This document shows positions 54,067-62,598 of a DNA stretch of 64,000 bases, in pieces. This stretch comes from UBA1573 sp034005165. GTDB lineage: Bacteria; Pseudomonadota; Alphaproteobacteria; Micavibrionales; Micavibrionaceae. A program made the position numbers and the translations under genes. Under the pieces are notes generated by a model. It had not been told where the DNA came from. It saw only the letters and a program-made list of their open reading frames with translations, and searched no databases. Positions within the stretch are counted from its first letter, which is position 1. Every line of letters starts with the position of its first letter. Location: NCBI GenBank assembly GCA_034005165.1, contig JAVEVE010000003.1, forward strand, positions 212,455 to 276,454, read 5' to 3'.

Positions 54067-57000
54067 CTAATTGCCCTTAGCTTTTGGTCCTAGTTTATAA
54101 CCACCAGCCGTAACTTCCAGTTGGCCTGACTTGATCAAAGCTTTAATAGCGCTCTCACGAACACTATACTCTATATCCTTGGTCGCATTCAGAGTATCGG
54201 TATGGGTAACAACATCCTTATGCTTGGCAACTTCCATAATTTGCTTAGCGGCTTTCTCTCTGACCTGAACAAATTCGATTTCTGCTTTTCTACCAAGCGC
54301 CGCGGCTGGCTTATAAAGAGTTTCCTGAATACCTTTACCGATTTTGGTAGTGAAGTGGCTAACCATGATCGGCATTTGGCTTTGCAATTGGTCAATAAGA
54401 TCATCTGCATTATCACTGGCACCAAGGCTACTGACACCCGCACCGGACCATCTACCAAGAATATTATCAGGGATAATATCAATCAGTTTAAAACAGGAGG
54501 TCCCGATCATGTATGTAAGGACAACATACATGATCGTGTAAAAGAACTGATCTGCAACGCCACGGAAGTTTTCAATCACATCCGGATCTGCATTAATATA
54601 TCCAAGGTAACTCACACCAGAGAAGTTGGTCACCAAAAGTGTAAAAATGGAATTCATCACAGTGACCATCGCATTAAATACGGCAAACGATGCAATCAAA
54701 GAAATTATTGTCAAAATCGGCCTGACAAAAATCTCCAACAACAGGAAATAACCGGAACTAGCGGCTTCACCCGGCAATCCTTCGCCGCTTAAACGCATAT
54801 GAGCGAGAGCCCACAAGGGGACACCAACTAACGCTTCAAAAATTGTTTTAACCCAACGCCCGACTGCAAAGAAGAAATACATAAAAGGTAAGAATGGGAG
54901 AACATAATGCAACATCACACCTGTCGTCAGCCCGAGTGTCGCAAATGAAACTGCGGCTCCCGCAAATTCACCAAACGCAGAACCCAGCATATTCAAAGCC
55001 TCAATATCATCCCCTTGAGAGCTTGCCGCAGCCATATGCATCAAACCGCCCATAGCCGAGCTTCCGATTGCCGCCATCATTGCCATCATAGATTTATCGA
55101 CAAGAAGCTTGCCCATAGCCGACAATTGTGCCATCGGCAAAACTCCATAATCCTGATTTTCATAGATATTAAAAATCTGAAACTCACCAAACACCAATGC
55201 CATAGCCCGCTCGACAGGGTTATTGGAATAATTGGAGTTATTGACAGCAAAAACAAATGTTGAACCGTCATAGACATCCGCCAGAATATTCTGGTTTTCA
55301 AACAGCACCTTACAAGTCTTATAAAGATTTTCCGCCAGCTCTGCTTCAAACTGGGACTTTTCGTTCGTCACCTTAATTGAGTCCGTCCCAGATTTGTTCA
55401 ATCTGTACTGACCACAGAATCCTTTCTCAACCACTGTGTTGTTCTTGGCACGTTGGTCCTTGATCTTCTCCATAGTAATCGGCATTTTCTGGATAACAGG
55501 AATCCCCGAGACAGCAGATACATAACTACCGTTCTTTTCAGAAATTTTATTGTACCAGAGACCGGCCCCTCCCCAGCCCAGCTGGAACATAAGAGCATCA
55601 AACATCATGGGATCACTCAGGCCCATGCTGGTATAGGTAGCGTCCCCTATAGAATATTGGTCTATTTGATTTGGAAGTCCAGAAATTGCTGCACGCGCCA
55701 CCTCAGCCGGATGGAAAACAAATGCCTGAGCTACCGTCCCCATATAACTACTCCAGTATTCTTCAGGAACAGAGGACATACAATGCCCCATAGAGGCCCC
55801 ACCATCCCCACTGCCCTCATCGAGACTCTCATACCCGTCCAAGTTCTGGTCATAAAGACACTCTCTATTGTCTCCGTATGCGGATCTGAAAAAGTTCATA
55901 GCATTCTGCCATTCAGGAGAATTACGGGCATATTCTCTGAAGACAGCAAGATCCGAATCCAGTTCAATCTGGCTCAACGTGGCCCCTGGTCGCTTCTGGT
56001 TAGTGAGAACATAAAGTGTTGCATAGAAATAAGCTTCAGCAGCCAAAAGACTCTCAGCATTATATCCGTTAACGGGGATATAGACTTCACCACAGACAGG
56101 AAGAACACCACCCGGATACTCTTTATAGCGTAGAGGATCATCAGGGTTCTTATAACCCATAACAAGACGAATGCCTGAAAGATTTGACGCCTGTAAAACT
56201 TGTGTAAAAGCATCGCCTGCATCGCCGGAAACAACACCGTAGGGCGTTGGCTCATACACCTCTCCGACCGAAGCGAGAACTCCTGTCAAAATTCCATTTG
56301 TCAGGAGAGGGCGCCCATCAGTTGAAGAGACAATATAAGGCTTAATAGAGTAATAGCCGAGAGTACCGTCATCACCTGTGCCATCGACATTAGCAAGACT
56401 TCCTGAGGCAGCAGCCGAAGAATGCGCATACCTGTTCATTTCCTGACAGGCCTTCATAACCAGCAAGCCACGCAATAAATTGGTAACATCCTGATATCCG
56501 ACTTCTGCGAGCAAGTTCTCATTCCCGAAGCCGGTAGGGTTTAAACCAATGTCCATATTATACATTCCCCAGGCATTGGTCGCGAGACCGGAGCCGAATT
56601 TGGCTGTATAAAGTGTGATATATTGCGCGGTGTTTAAACCTCCTGATATTGGAATAAGTAAACCGAATGCTGCAACAAGACGCAACGGAATCCATGTATT
56701 GTGAAGTGTCTCACCTAATGGACTGCCCGTCTGAGTAATATCCCAGATAATCTCAACGACAAAATAAAGAAAGATAAAGACAGCAATCAGGAATAAGCCA
56801 AAACTGAAAAAACTGAACAAAGTTAGCAGGGCATCATGAAAGACGTTCGGAATCGGACCGTATATGGCGGGTTGCGTAATAATTGCCGAGTCGTAAATAC
56901 CGGGAACTCCCAAGACTCGATCCAGCATCATAAACGCAACATCCTTATCCGGCTGTGCTGTTACAAAAATATCAGATATCCAAGGAATTGCGGCATGCGC

Positions 57001-57339
57001 CACGGGAGTAGACAACAAAATATAAAACAAAAGCGCGGCAATAAAGGCAAACAAAACCGCAGCACCGCAAACCAATGCCGCATAGACTAGAATCTGGTCA
57101 ATATTACGCCATTTGAACTGGATATAATTGGCCGATTCCGCGAGAACATGGCGAATGCCGTATTTTTCATGTGCATGAAAGAAGCGATGCCCCTTTGGCA
57201 ATAAGCGCATCCGCACGCACAAAATAGCAAAGAAATACGGCAAAAGGCCGAAACCAGAGAAAAACAAAGACCCCACCCGCGGAAACACCTCAGGTAGAAG
57301 AATATATTTCACTGCTGCACCAGTTGTGATCCGCACCAC
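54067..57339 (-). CDS. DotA/TraY-like type IV secretion protein, copy 3
   Basis: The longest of the three paralogues, 1090 residues. N-terminal block RLLPKGHRFFHAHEKYGIRH and RNIDQILVYAALV, then QTGSPLGETLHNTWIPLRL and KFGSGLATNAWGMYN; the periplasmic centre (about 270-700) is enlarged and Cys-bearing, with LGWGGAGLWYNKISEKNGSY. The C-terminal block has FFFAVGRWVKTIFEALVGVP, LWALAHMRLSGEGLPG and IDIIPDNILGRW. Unlike the others it ends with a charged ~110-residue cytoplasmic helical tail (KAEIEFVQVREKAAKQI). The start is GTG at 57339 without a clear Shine-Dalgarno. Confidence 0.88.
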   Translation of the reverse strand: MVRITTGAAVKYILLPEVFPRVGSLFFSGFGLLPYFFAILCVRMRLLPKGHRFFHAHEKYGIRHVLAESANYIQFKWRNIDQILVYAALVCGAAVLFAFIAALLFYILLSTPVAHAAIPWISDIFVTAQPDKDVAFMMLDRVLGVPGIYDSAIITQPAIYGPIPNVFHDALLTLFSFFSFGLFLIAVFIFLYFVVEIIWDITQTGSPLGETLHNTWIPLRLVAAFGLLIPISGGLNTAQYITLYTAKFGSGLATNAWGMYNMDIGLNPTGFGNENLLAEVGYQDVTNLLRGLLVMKACQEMNRYAHSSAAASGSLANVDGTGDDGTLGYYSIKPYIVSSTDGRPLLTNGILTGVLASVGEVYEPTPYGVVSGDAGDAFTQVLQASNLSGIRLVMGYKNPDDPLRYKEYPGGVLPVCGEVYIPVNGYNAESLLAAEAYFYATLYVLTNQKRPGATLSQIELDSDLAVFREYARNSPEWQNAMNFFRSAYGDNRECLYDQNLDGYESLDEGSGDGGASMGHCMSSVPEEYWSSYMGTVAQAFVFHPAEVARAAISGLPNQIDQYSIGDATYTSMGLSDPMMFDALMFQLGWGGAGLWYNKISEKNGSYVSAVSGIPVIQKMPITMEKIKDQRAKNNTVVEKGFCGQYRLNKSGTDSIKVTNEKSQFEAELAENLYKTCKVLFENQNILADVYDGSTFVFAVNNSNYSNNPVERAMALVFGEFQIFNIYENQDYGVLPMAQLSAMGKLLVDKSMMAMMAAIGSSAMGGLMHMAAASSQGDDIEALNMLGSAFGEFAGAAVSFATLGLTTGVMLHYVLPFLPFMYFFFAVGRWVKTIFEALVGVPLWALAHMRLSGEGLPGEAASSGYFLLLEIFVRPILTIISLIASFAVFNAMVTVMNSIFTLLVTNFSGVSYLGYINADPDVIENFRGVADQFFYTIMYVVLTYMIGTSCFKLIDIIPDNILGRWSGAGVSSLGASDNADDLIDQLQSQMPIMVSHFTTKIGKGIQETLYKPAAALGRKAEIEFVQVREKAAKQIMEVAKHKDVVTHTDTLNATKDIEYSVRESAIKALIKSGQLEVTAGGYKLGPKAKGN

Positions 57340-57480
57340 TCACCAAGACCAAATATCAAATAACCAAACACCATTGGGGCGCGATTTGCCGAGAAAACCA
57401 CTCCACCGCCTATCATTCTAATCGGGAAAATATAAAATTTTATTTATTTAGACCGCTTCCCGACACTCTATCATAACATA

Positions 57481-57502
57481 AGGCTGGAAAATCTTCCAGC
57501 CT
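57481..57502 (-). terminator. Hairpin after efp
   Basis: AGGCTGGAA (57481-57489) pairs with TTCCAGCCT (57494-57502) around a 4-nt loop, 32 bp after the efp stop. The T-run in this direction is weak, so it may be a terminator of low efficiency. Confidence 0.5.
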
Positions 57503-57533
57503 TACGAAAAAATTAACAAATTCCGGAAACCTG

Positions 57534-58091
57534 CTATTTAACGCGGGAAACATACTCATCAGTGCGAGTGTCAATCTCGATCTTATCGCCGATCTCGACG
57601 AAAGCAGGAACAGGAAGTTCAAATCCTGTTGGCAAACGACCTGGCTTCATAACTTTACCAGATGTATCACCGCGAACAGCTGGCTCTGTATAGACAACTT
57701 CACGAACGATTTTCACAGGTGGGGTAACGGAAATCGGCTTGCCTTCATAGAAAGTGACGTCACAAGGCATTTGCTCTTCAAGATATTTCAGAAGTCCCTC
57801 AATATCATCCTTGGAAAGTTCGTACTGGTTATATTCTTCATCCATAAAGACGTACATGTCACCTGATTCATAAGAATAAGTCACTTCTTTTGTTTCAAGA
57901 ATAATGTCTTCGAATTTTTCATCTGTCTTGTAAACAGCTTCAGAATTGGTTCCGGTCAACAAGTTACGGAACTTGAATTTCATCACAGCCGCGTTACGGC
58001 CGGATTTGTTGTATTCTGCCTTTTGAATAACCATCGGTGCTTTGTCGACCAACACCACGTTTCCGGTTCTCAGATCCTGAGCAACTTTCAT
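57534..58091 (-). CDS. efp: Elongation factor P, arginine-32 type
   Basis: Three-domain translation factor that relieves ribosome stalling at polyproline stretches. The 185-residue protein has the loop NKSGRNAAV with Arg32 at the tip (M1 numbering), instead of the lysine modified in E. coli-type EF-P. Downstream FKFRNLLTGTNSEAVYKTDEK, the middle YSYESGDMYVFMDEEYNQYE and the end EIDTRTDEYVSRVK are closely like Pseudomonas/Neisseria EF-P, whose Arg32 is rhamnosylated by EarP. It starts 3 bp after the earP stop, so the pair is translated from one transcript. Confidence 0.94.
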   Translation of the reverse strand: MKVAQDLRTGNVVLVDKAPMVIQKAEYNKSGRNAAVMKFKFRNLLTGTNSEAVYKTDEKFEDIILETKEVTYSYESGDMYVFMDEEYNQYELSKDDIEGLLKYLEEQMPCDVTFYEGKPISVTPPVKIVREVVYTEPAVRGDTSGKVMKPGRLPTGFELPVPAFVEIGDKIEIDTRTDEYVSRVK

Positions 58092-58094
58092 AAT

Positions 58095-59204
58095 TTATCC
58101 TTTATTTTTCAATATGTTATTATTATATGCATAAGCTAGAAGCCTATGGGCTAGATCAGGTTGGCCAAATAAATGATCAGACCAGACCGCAGCGCCAGAC
58201 TGAAAAGCAGGGAGACGATCCAGATAACCGTGCCACCATCCCACCTCAGTCTGGCCCTCTTGATTCCACAATTTGAAACTTTCTGCAAGCCTTTCCCGCT
58301 CTTCCGGAGAAAATGCCGCACAATATAAGTCAAGAAAAGCCCGCAACTTAATGAGATGCGCGTCTTCCTCCTGAACATAGATATTCCAGATCATAGGTCG
58401 TCCGGCGAACTGAGCACGCACAAATGAATCCTCGCCTCTGACAAAATTTACATCACACGTCCACAGCAGATAATCAAATTGGTCTTGGGGAACAAATGGA
58501 ATACGATGAACGTGCAAAGCGCCAATTTTTTCAACACAAAACCCCTCATTTGAAGGAAAAAACACGCGTACAGGTGATTTATAACTAGATAAATCATCAA
58601 AAAAAGATGGGATTGGGGCAGATTTGTAACTAAAAAGTGAAATATCTATAAAATTTTCATCAAATTGCGGCAAATCATACGCTGTACGCCATAAATTTTG
58701 AGCATTTATATCACTTTGGAACTCATTACGACGCTCGAACAAATCCGTTTCCCGAATTAGCCCGCCTGAAGTTTCGGAAAATCCGGGAAAAAACATGGAT
58801 TTCTTCAATCCTGTTGAAGGATGTGTACTGGGAATACCATGGCAACCCGCGGCCCAACCCTCAGCCGTCAGATATTCCAGATCAATCCAGGCAGCCTCCC
58901 CACCTCGCCGAACAATAGCCTCAATAACATTTGGGGGCAAATCACAAGCAAAGGCCTCGATCACAACATCCGCAGCATTCGAATAGTCAAGATCATCAAC
59001 CCATCGCACAACATAAAAAGAAGCAGAGCACAGCGCAGAATAATCAGGAACAATCCGTTCTAAAGAGCCAAGATCATCTACATATAAACGAACGCTAAGG
59101 GAATGTTCTTTAGCGAATTGATACGCTAAACGCCAGCACACTCCAATATCGCCGAAATTATCGACAACACGGCAAAAAATATCGACACTTCGAGGAAAAT
59201 CCAT
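58095..59204 (-). CDS. earP: EF-P arginine rhamnosyltransferase EarP
   Basis: Inverting glycosyltransferase that transfers rhamnose from dTDP-L-rhamnose to Arg32 of EF-P. The 369-residue protein starts VDIFCRVVDNFGDIGVCWRL, the EarP signature including the Asp catalytic/base region. The C-terminal nucleotide-sugar site reads RGEDSFVRAQFAGRPMIWNI followed by YVQEEDAHL, also diagnostic. WIDLEYLTAEGW and HPSTGLKKSMFFPGF are typical. It lies directly upstream of efp with 3 bp between stop and start. EarP is best known from beta- and gammaproteobacteria; the dTDP-rhamnose (rml) genes are not in this window. Confidence 0.92.
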   Translation of the reverse strand: MDFPRSVDIFCRVVDNFGDIGVCWRLAYQFAKEHSLSVRLYVDDLGSLERIVPDYSALCSASFYVVRWVDDLDYSNAADVVIEAFACDLPPNVIEAIVRRGGEAAWIDLEYLTAEGWAAGCHGIPSTHPSTGLKKSMFFPGFSETSGGLIRETDLFERRNEFQSDINAQNLWRTAYDLPQFDENFIDISLFSYKSAPIPSFFDDLSSYKSPVRVFFPSNEGFCVEKIGALHVHRIPFVPQDQFDYLLWTCDVNFVRGEDSFVRAQFAGRPMIWNIYVQEEDAHLIKLRAFLDLYCAAFSPEERERLAESFKLWNQEGQTEVGWWHGYLDRLPAFQSGAAVWSDHLFGQPDLAHRLLAYAYNNNILKNKG

Positions 59205-59278
59205 TAAAACCAGCCCTGCACAGCCTCTGTACTGAATGCCCTTTTATGATAGGTTTATAAAAGGAAGGAAAGAAGAAA

Positions 59279-59806
59279 ATGTCCCTGCGCCCCATCATCA
59301 TCGTCCCCGATCCGGTTTTAAAGCAAGTCGCTCAACCGATCGAAAATATCACGTCTGAAGTCAAAAAACAGGTCGAAGATATGCTGGACACCATGTATGA
59401 CGCGCCGGGGATAGGCTTGGCTGCCAATCAGGTCGGATGTTTGAACCGTATTTTTGTGATGGATACAGCCTACCGCAAGAATGAAGAAAAAACACGCAAA
59501 CCCATTGTTATGATCAACCCGGAGATCGTTTGGCGCTCTGAAGAAATTAGCGTCATGGAAGAAGGCTGCCTTTCAATCCCACAGCAATATGCGGAAGTCG
59601 AGCGCCCAAAATCTGTTCGCGTCAAATATGTTGACCTGAGCGGTGAGATCAAAGAGCATATTGGAGAAGATCTTGAATCCCATTGCATCCAGCATGAGCT
59701 GGATCATTTGAACGGTGTTCTGTTTATTGATTATCTCTCTCGCCTGAAACGCAACATGATCTTGCGCAAAGTTGAGAAAATGAAAAAAGACGGAATCATC
59801 CTTTAA
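59279..59806 (+). CDS. def: Peptide deformylase
   Basis: Removes the N-formyl group from nascent proteins; a metalloenzyme. The 175-residue protein has all three motifs: GIGLAANQVG, EGCLSIP (metal Cys) and QHELDHLNG (HExxH). AAAGGAAGGAAAG precedes the ATG. It is divergent from earP. gmd starts 14 bp after its stop, so the three genes def-gmd-fcl may be one transcript; fmt, the usual partner, is absent. Confidence 0.95.
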   Translation: MSLRPIIIVPDPVLKQVAQPIENITSEVKKQVEDMLDTMYDAPGIGLAANQVGCLNRIFVMDTAYRKNEEKTRKPIVMINPEIVWRSEEISVMEEGCLSIPQQYAEVERPKSVRVKYVDLSGEIKEHIGEDLESHCIQHELDHLNGVLFIDYLSRLKRNMILRKVEKMKKDGIIL

Positions 59807-59820
59807 AGCACCCCGCGCAG

Positions 59821-60945
59821 ATGACAAAAAAAATTGCATTCATTACAGGTATTACAGGACAGGATGGGTCATATCTTGCAGAGAACTTGCTTCACAAAGG
59901 GTACGAGGTTCATGGAATTAAGCGCCGATCTTCTTCATTAAATACATCCCGCATAGATCACATTTATGAAGAGCGCACCAATCCCGATAGACAATTGTAT
60001 CTCCATTACGGGGATTTGACAGACACATCGAATATTACCAATCTTATCGCAAAGATTGAGCCGGATGAAATTTATAATCTTGGCGCTCAAAGCCACGTTC
60101 AAGTGAGTTTTGAAAGCCCTGAATATACTGCCCAAACTGATGCGATAGGCCCTTTACGCATTCTTGAAGCCATCCGGTTACTAGGAATGGAAAAGAAAAC
60201 AAAGTTTTTCCAGGCCTCAACCTCAGAAATGTTTGGCTCGGCGCAACAAATCCCGCAAACGGAGACGACACCACTTTACCCACGCAGCCCATATGGAGCC
60301 GCCAAACTCTACGCCTATTGGATGACGATCAATTACCGTGAAGCCTACGGAATATTTGCAGCAAATGGCATCATGTTTAACCATGAAAGCCCTCGCCGGG
60401 GAGAAACTTTTGTCTCGCGCAAGGTTACTCAAGCAGCAGCACGCATCTCTCTCAAGAAACAGGACTGCCTATACCTCGGAAACCTTGATGCCAAAAGAGA
60501 TTGGGGACATGCTTTTGATTATATGCAAGGAGCATGGTCTATTCTGCAACACCAATCAGCAGAAGAATTTATTTTGTCTACCGGACAATCAAGATCAGTC
60601 CGAGAACTGGCAACATTGGCTTTTTCCAGAGCGGGCATCTTGATTGAATGGAAAGGCACAGGAAAAGACGAAGTCGGAATTTGCGCAACTACAGGCAAAA
60701 CTCTCATCCGAATTGACCCATTTTATTTCCGTCCGACCGAAGTTGATAATTTGTGTGGAAATGCACATAAGGCCAAATCCGGACTCGGTTGGTCTCCAAC
60801 AATCTCTTTTGAAGACATGATCGGAGAAATGGTGACCTGTGATATTGCGCGGGAAAAAGGAGAATTTCATGAAGCTACTCTTGACCGGTGGACGCGGAAT
60901 GGTGGGATCATCCTTTCTGCGACAAATCAAAGAGCACAAGCCTGA
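59821..60945 (+). CDS. gmd: GDP-mannose 4,6-dehydratase
   Basis: Converts GDP-D-mannose to GDP-4-keto-6-deoxy-mannose, first step to GDP-L-fucose or GDP-rhamnose. The 374-residue SDR protein has the NAD(P) motif ITGITGQDGSYLAENLL, HGIKRRSSSLNTSRIDHIYE, the STSEMFG and YPRSPYGAAKLYAYW (Tyr-x-x-x-Lys) sites and FNHESPRRGETFVSRKVTQA. It begins 14 bp after def without a Shine-Dalgarno. The end overlaps fcl by 77 bp in another frame, unusually long for this pair. Confidence 0.94.
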   Translation: MTKKIAFITGITGQDGSYLAENLLHKGYEVHGIKRRSSSLNTSRIDHIYEERTNPDRQLYLHYGDLTDTSNITNLIAKIEPDEIYNLGAQSHVQVSFESPEYTAQTDAIGPLRILEAIRLLGMEKKTKFFQASTSEMFGSAQQIPQTETTPLYPRSPYGAAKLYAYWMTINYREAYGIFAANGIMFNHESPRRGETFVSRKVTQAAARISLKKQDCLYLGNLDAKRDWGHAFDYMQGAWSILQHQSAEEFILSTGQSRSVRELATLAFSRAGILIEWKGTGKDEVGICATTGKTLIRIDPFYFRPTEVDNLCGNAHKAKSGLGWSPTISFEDMIGEMVTCDIAREKGEFHEATLDRWTRNGGIILSATNQRAQA

Positions 60946-61810
60946 GTGGCATGTCCTCTCACCAACGCGTGAACAACTTGATCTGACGCAACAAGGACAA
61001 GTCAGAAGCTTCCTATCCAAAAATCCCGTCGATTGCGTCATACATGCTGCAGCAAAAGTCGGCGGCATAAAAAACAACGCAGCAAACCTTGCCGAATTTC
61101 TGGTAGAAAATACGCTTATAAATATAAACCTGATACAGGAATCATTTGAGTCAGGCGTCAAAAACCTGATCAATCTTGGAAGTTCCTGCATGTACCCGAA
61201 AAACTTCTCAGGACTCTTGAAGGAAGAAGATATTTTGGGCGGTCATCTTGAGCCGACAAATGAAGGATACGCACTTGCCAAGATTTCCGCCGAACGTCTT
61301 TGCCGCTACCTATCGGAAAAATACGGCGTTCAGTACAAAACAATCATCCCTTGTAACCTTTACGGCAAAGGAGATAGGTACGACTCAAAAAACGGGCATT
61401 TAATGGCTGCAATTATAGAGAAAACAGCAAAGGCTCTGAGATCAAATCTCCCTCAAATTGAAATTTGGGGAACGGGTGAAGTCAGACGCGAATTTGTGTA
61501 TGTCGATGATTTAACGGATTTTGTGATCGCCAATCTTGACAGATTGAGAGAATGGCCAACATGCCTGAACATTGGCATGGGGCAAGACCATACTGTAAAT
61601 GACTATTACCAAATCGCTGCCAAAGCCCTCGGCTATACAGGAACGTTTGTGCATAACCGCACAGAACCTTCGGGGATGACCCACAAACTCATGGATTGTA
61701 CGAAAGCGCGTGCGTTCGGATGGACACCAACAACAGCATTAGAAGTCGGGATAGCCGAGACCTATAAAGATTATCTCTGCCAATCCAAAATAGATCTACT
61801 GAGAACGTGA
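60869..61810 (+). CDS. fcl: GDP-L-fucose synthase
   Basis: Epimerase-reductase that turns GDP-4-keto-6-deoxymannose into GDP-L-fucose. The 313-residue protein has the nucleotide motif LLTGGRGMVGSSFLRQ, AAKVGGIKNN, catalytic Ser in NLGSSCMYP, YALAKISAERLC with Tyr/Lys, and NLYGKGDRYDSKNGHLMAA. The start at ATG 60869 with AAGGAG upstream is preferred to the frame's first ATG at 60839. The 77-bp overlap with gmd indicates coupled translation. The product probably goes to a capsule or LPS sugar. Confidence 0.92.
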   Translation: MKLLLTGGRGMVGSSFLRQIKEHKPEWHVLSPTREQLDLTQQGQVRSFLSKNPVDCVIHAAAKVGGIKNNAANLAEFLVENTLININLIQESFESGVKNLINLGSSCMYPKNFSGLLKEEDILGGHLEPTNEGYALAKISAERLCRYLSEKYGVQYKTIIPCNLYGKGDRYDSKNGHLMAAIIEKTAKALRSNLPQIEIWGTGEVRREFVYVDDLTDFVIANLDRLREWPTCLNIGMGQDHTVNDYYQIAAKALGYTGTFVHNRTEPSGMTHKLMDCTKARAFGWTPTTALEVGIAETYKDYLCQSKIDLLRT

Positions 61811-61825
61811 GGGCAGCGAAAAAAC

Positions 61826-61901
61826 TGGCAGGGGCAGTAGGACTTGAACCCACGACCCTCGGTTTTGGAGACCGATGCTCTACCAACTGAGCTATACCCC
61901 T
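61826..61901 (-). tRNA. tRNA-Trp (CCA)
   Basis: 76 nt with encoded CCA. Acceptor AGGGGTA with TGCCCCT before GCCA, D-arm AGCTCAGTTGGTAGAGC, anticodon loop CTCCAAA with anticodon CCA, T-arm GGGTTCAAGTCC. It lies on the same strand as tuf, as in many proteobacteria, but secE and nusG do not follow. Confidence 0.95.
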
Positions 61902-62007
61902 GTGATCGTAGAATAGACGGCTTTTCTAGACGATTTTATAAGCTTTGGCCAGAGAAAAATAACAAATAAGCCCTAGCAGAATAAAAATGCGGAAAAAGTC
62001 TGAACCT

Positions 62008-62517
62008 CTAGGAAATACTTACCGCATGTACTGTATCGTGCATAACGGGATCCGTAGGGCGACTACCCTCATTAGCAGCGACATAGATATGAGAACTATT
62101 GATTTTCTGCAAATCCTGAGCTGCCTGCGCAAAATCATACATCAACTCACGACAAAATGCACTATCATGGTTAATGCGATGAACCAACCTGATCGCATCA
62201 GTTTTCAAAACCTGATAAAGTTGAGTGTCCTTAGTAAGTGCAGGCAGAGAGAAGTTCTGAACGCGATTTCCTTTTAAAGAACAAAAAGCTTCCGGATGAT
62301 TGATAGCTGTCCGCATTTGGAGAACGAAAGAGATCAACATCTCTCTATAGCGCACCTCGTCGCGGGAAAACATTGCCGTACCGAATTGCTTGGAAAGCGG
62401 CTTGTAGTCACTATCGACACATTTCCTGAAAATAAAGGCGGCACACGCAGAAGCACCAAGAAACGCCCCCATCAAACTTAATTTAAAATCCCCACTCGGA
62501 TTTAATGGTCCCTGCAT
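62008..62517 (-). CDS. Hypothetical membrane-anchored protein, 169 aa
   Basis: Not recognised. A short hydrophobic stretch (FKLSLMGAFLGASACAAFIF, residues 11-30) looks like an anchor or uncleaved signal. A helical soluble domain follows, with several Cys and His. No Shine-Dalgarno is evident. It is one of two orphan genes between tuf and tRNA-Trp. Confidence 0.55.
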   Translation of the reverse strand: MQGPLNPSGDFKLSLMGAFLGASACAAFIFRKCVDSDYKPLSKQFGTAMFSRDEVRYREMLISFVLQMRTAINHPEAFCSLKGNRVQNFSLPALTKDTQLYQVLKTDAIRLVHRINHDSAFCRELMYDFAQAAQDLQKINSSHIYVAANEGSRPTDPVMHDTVHAVSIS

Positions 62518-62598
62518 AACTACTCAACATATGATTATTATTTATGTTAGAGACTAGCATTAAAAAATCAGGAATTGCAAATTTGTTGATGTATTTTA

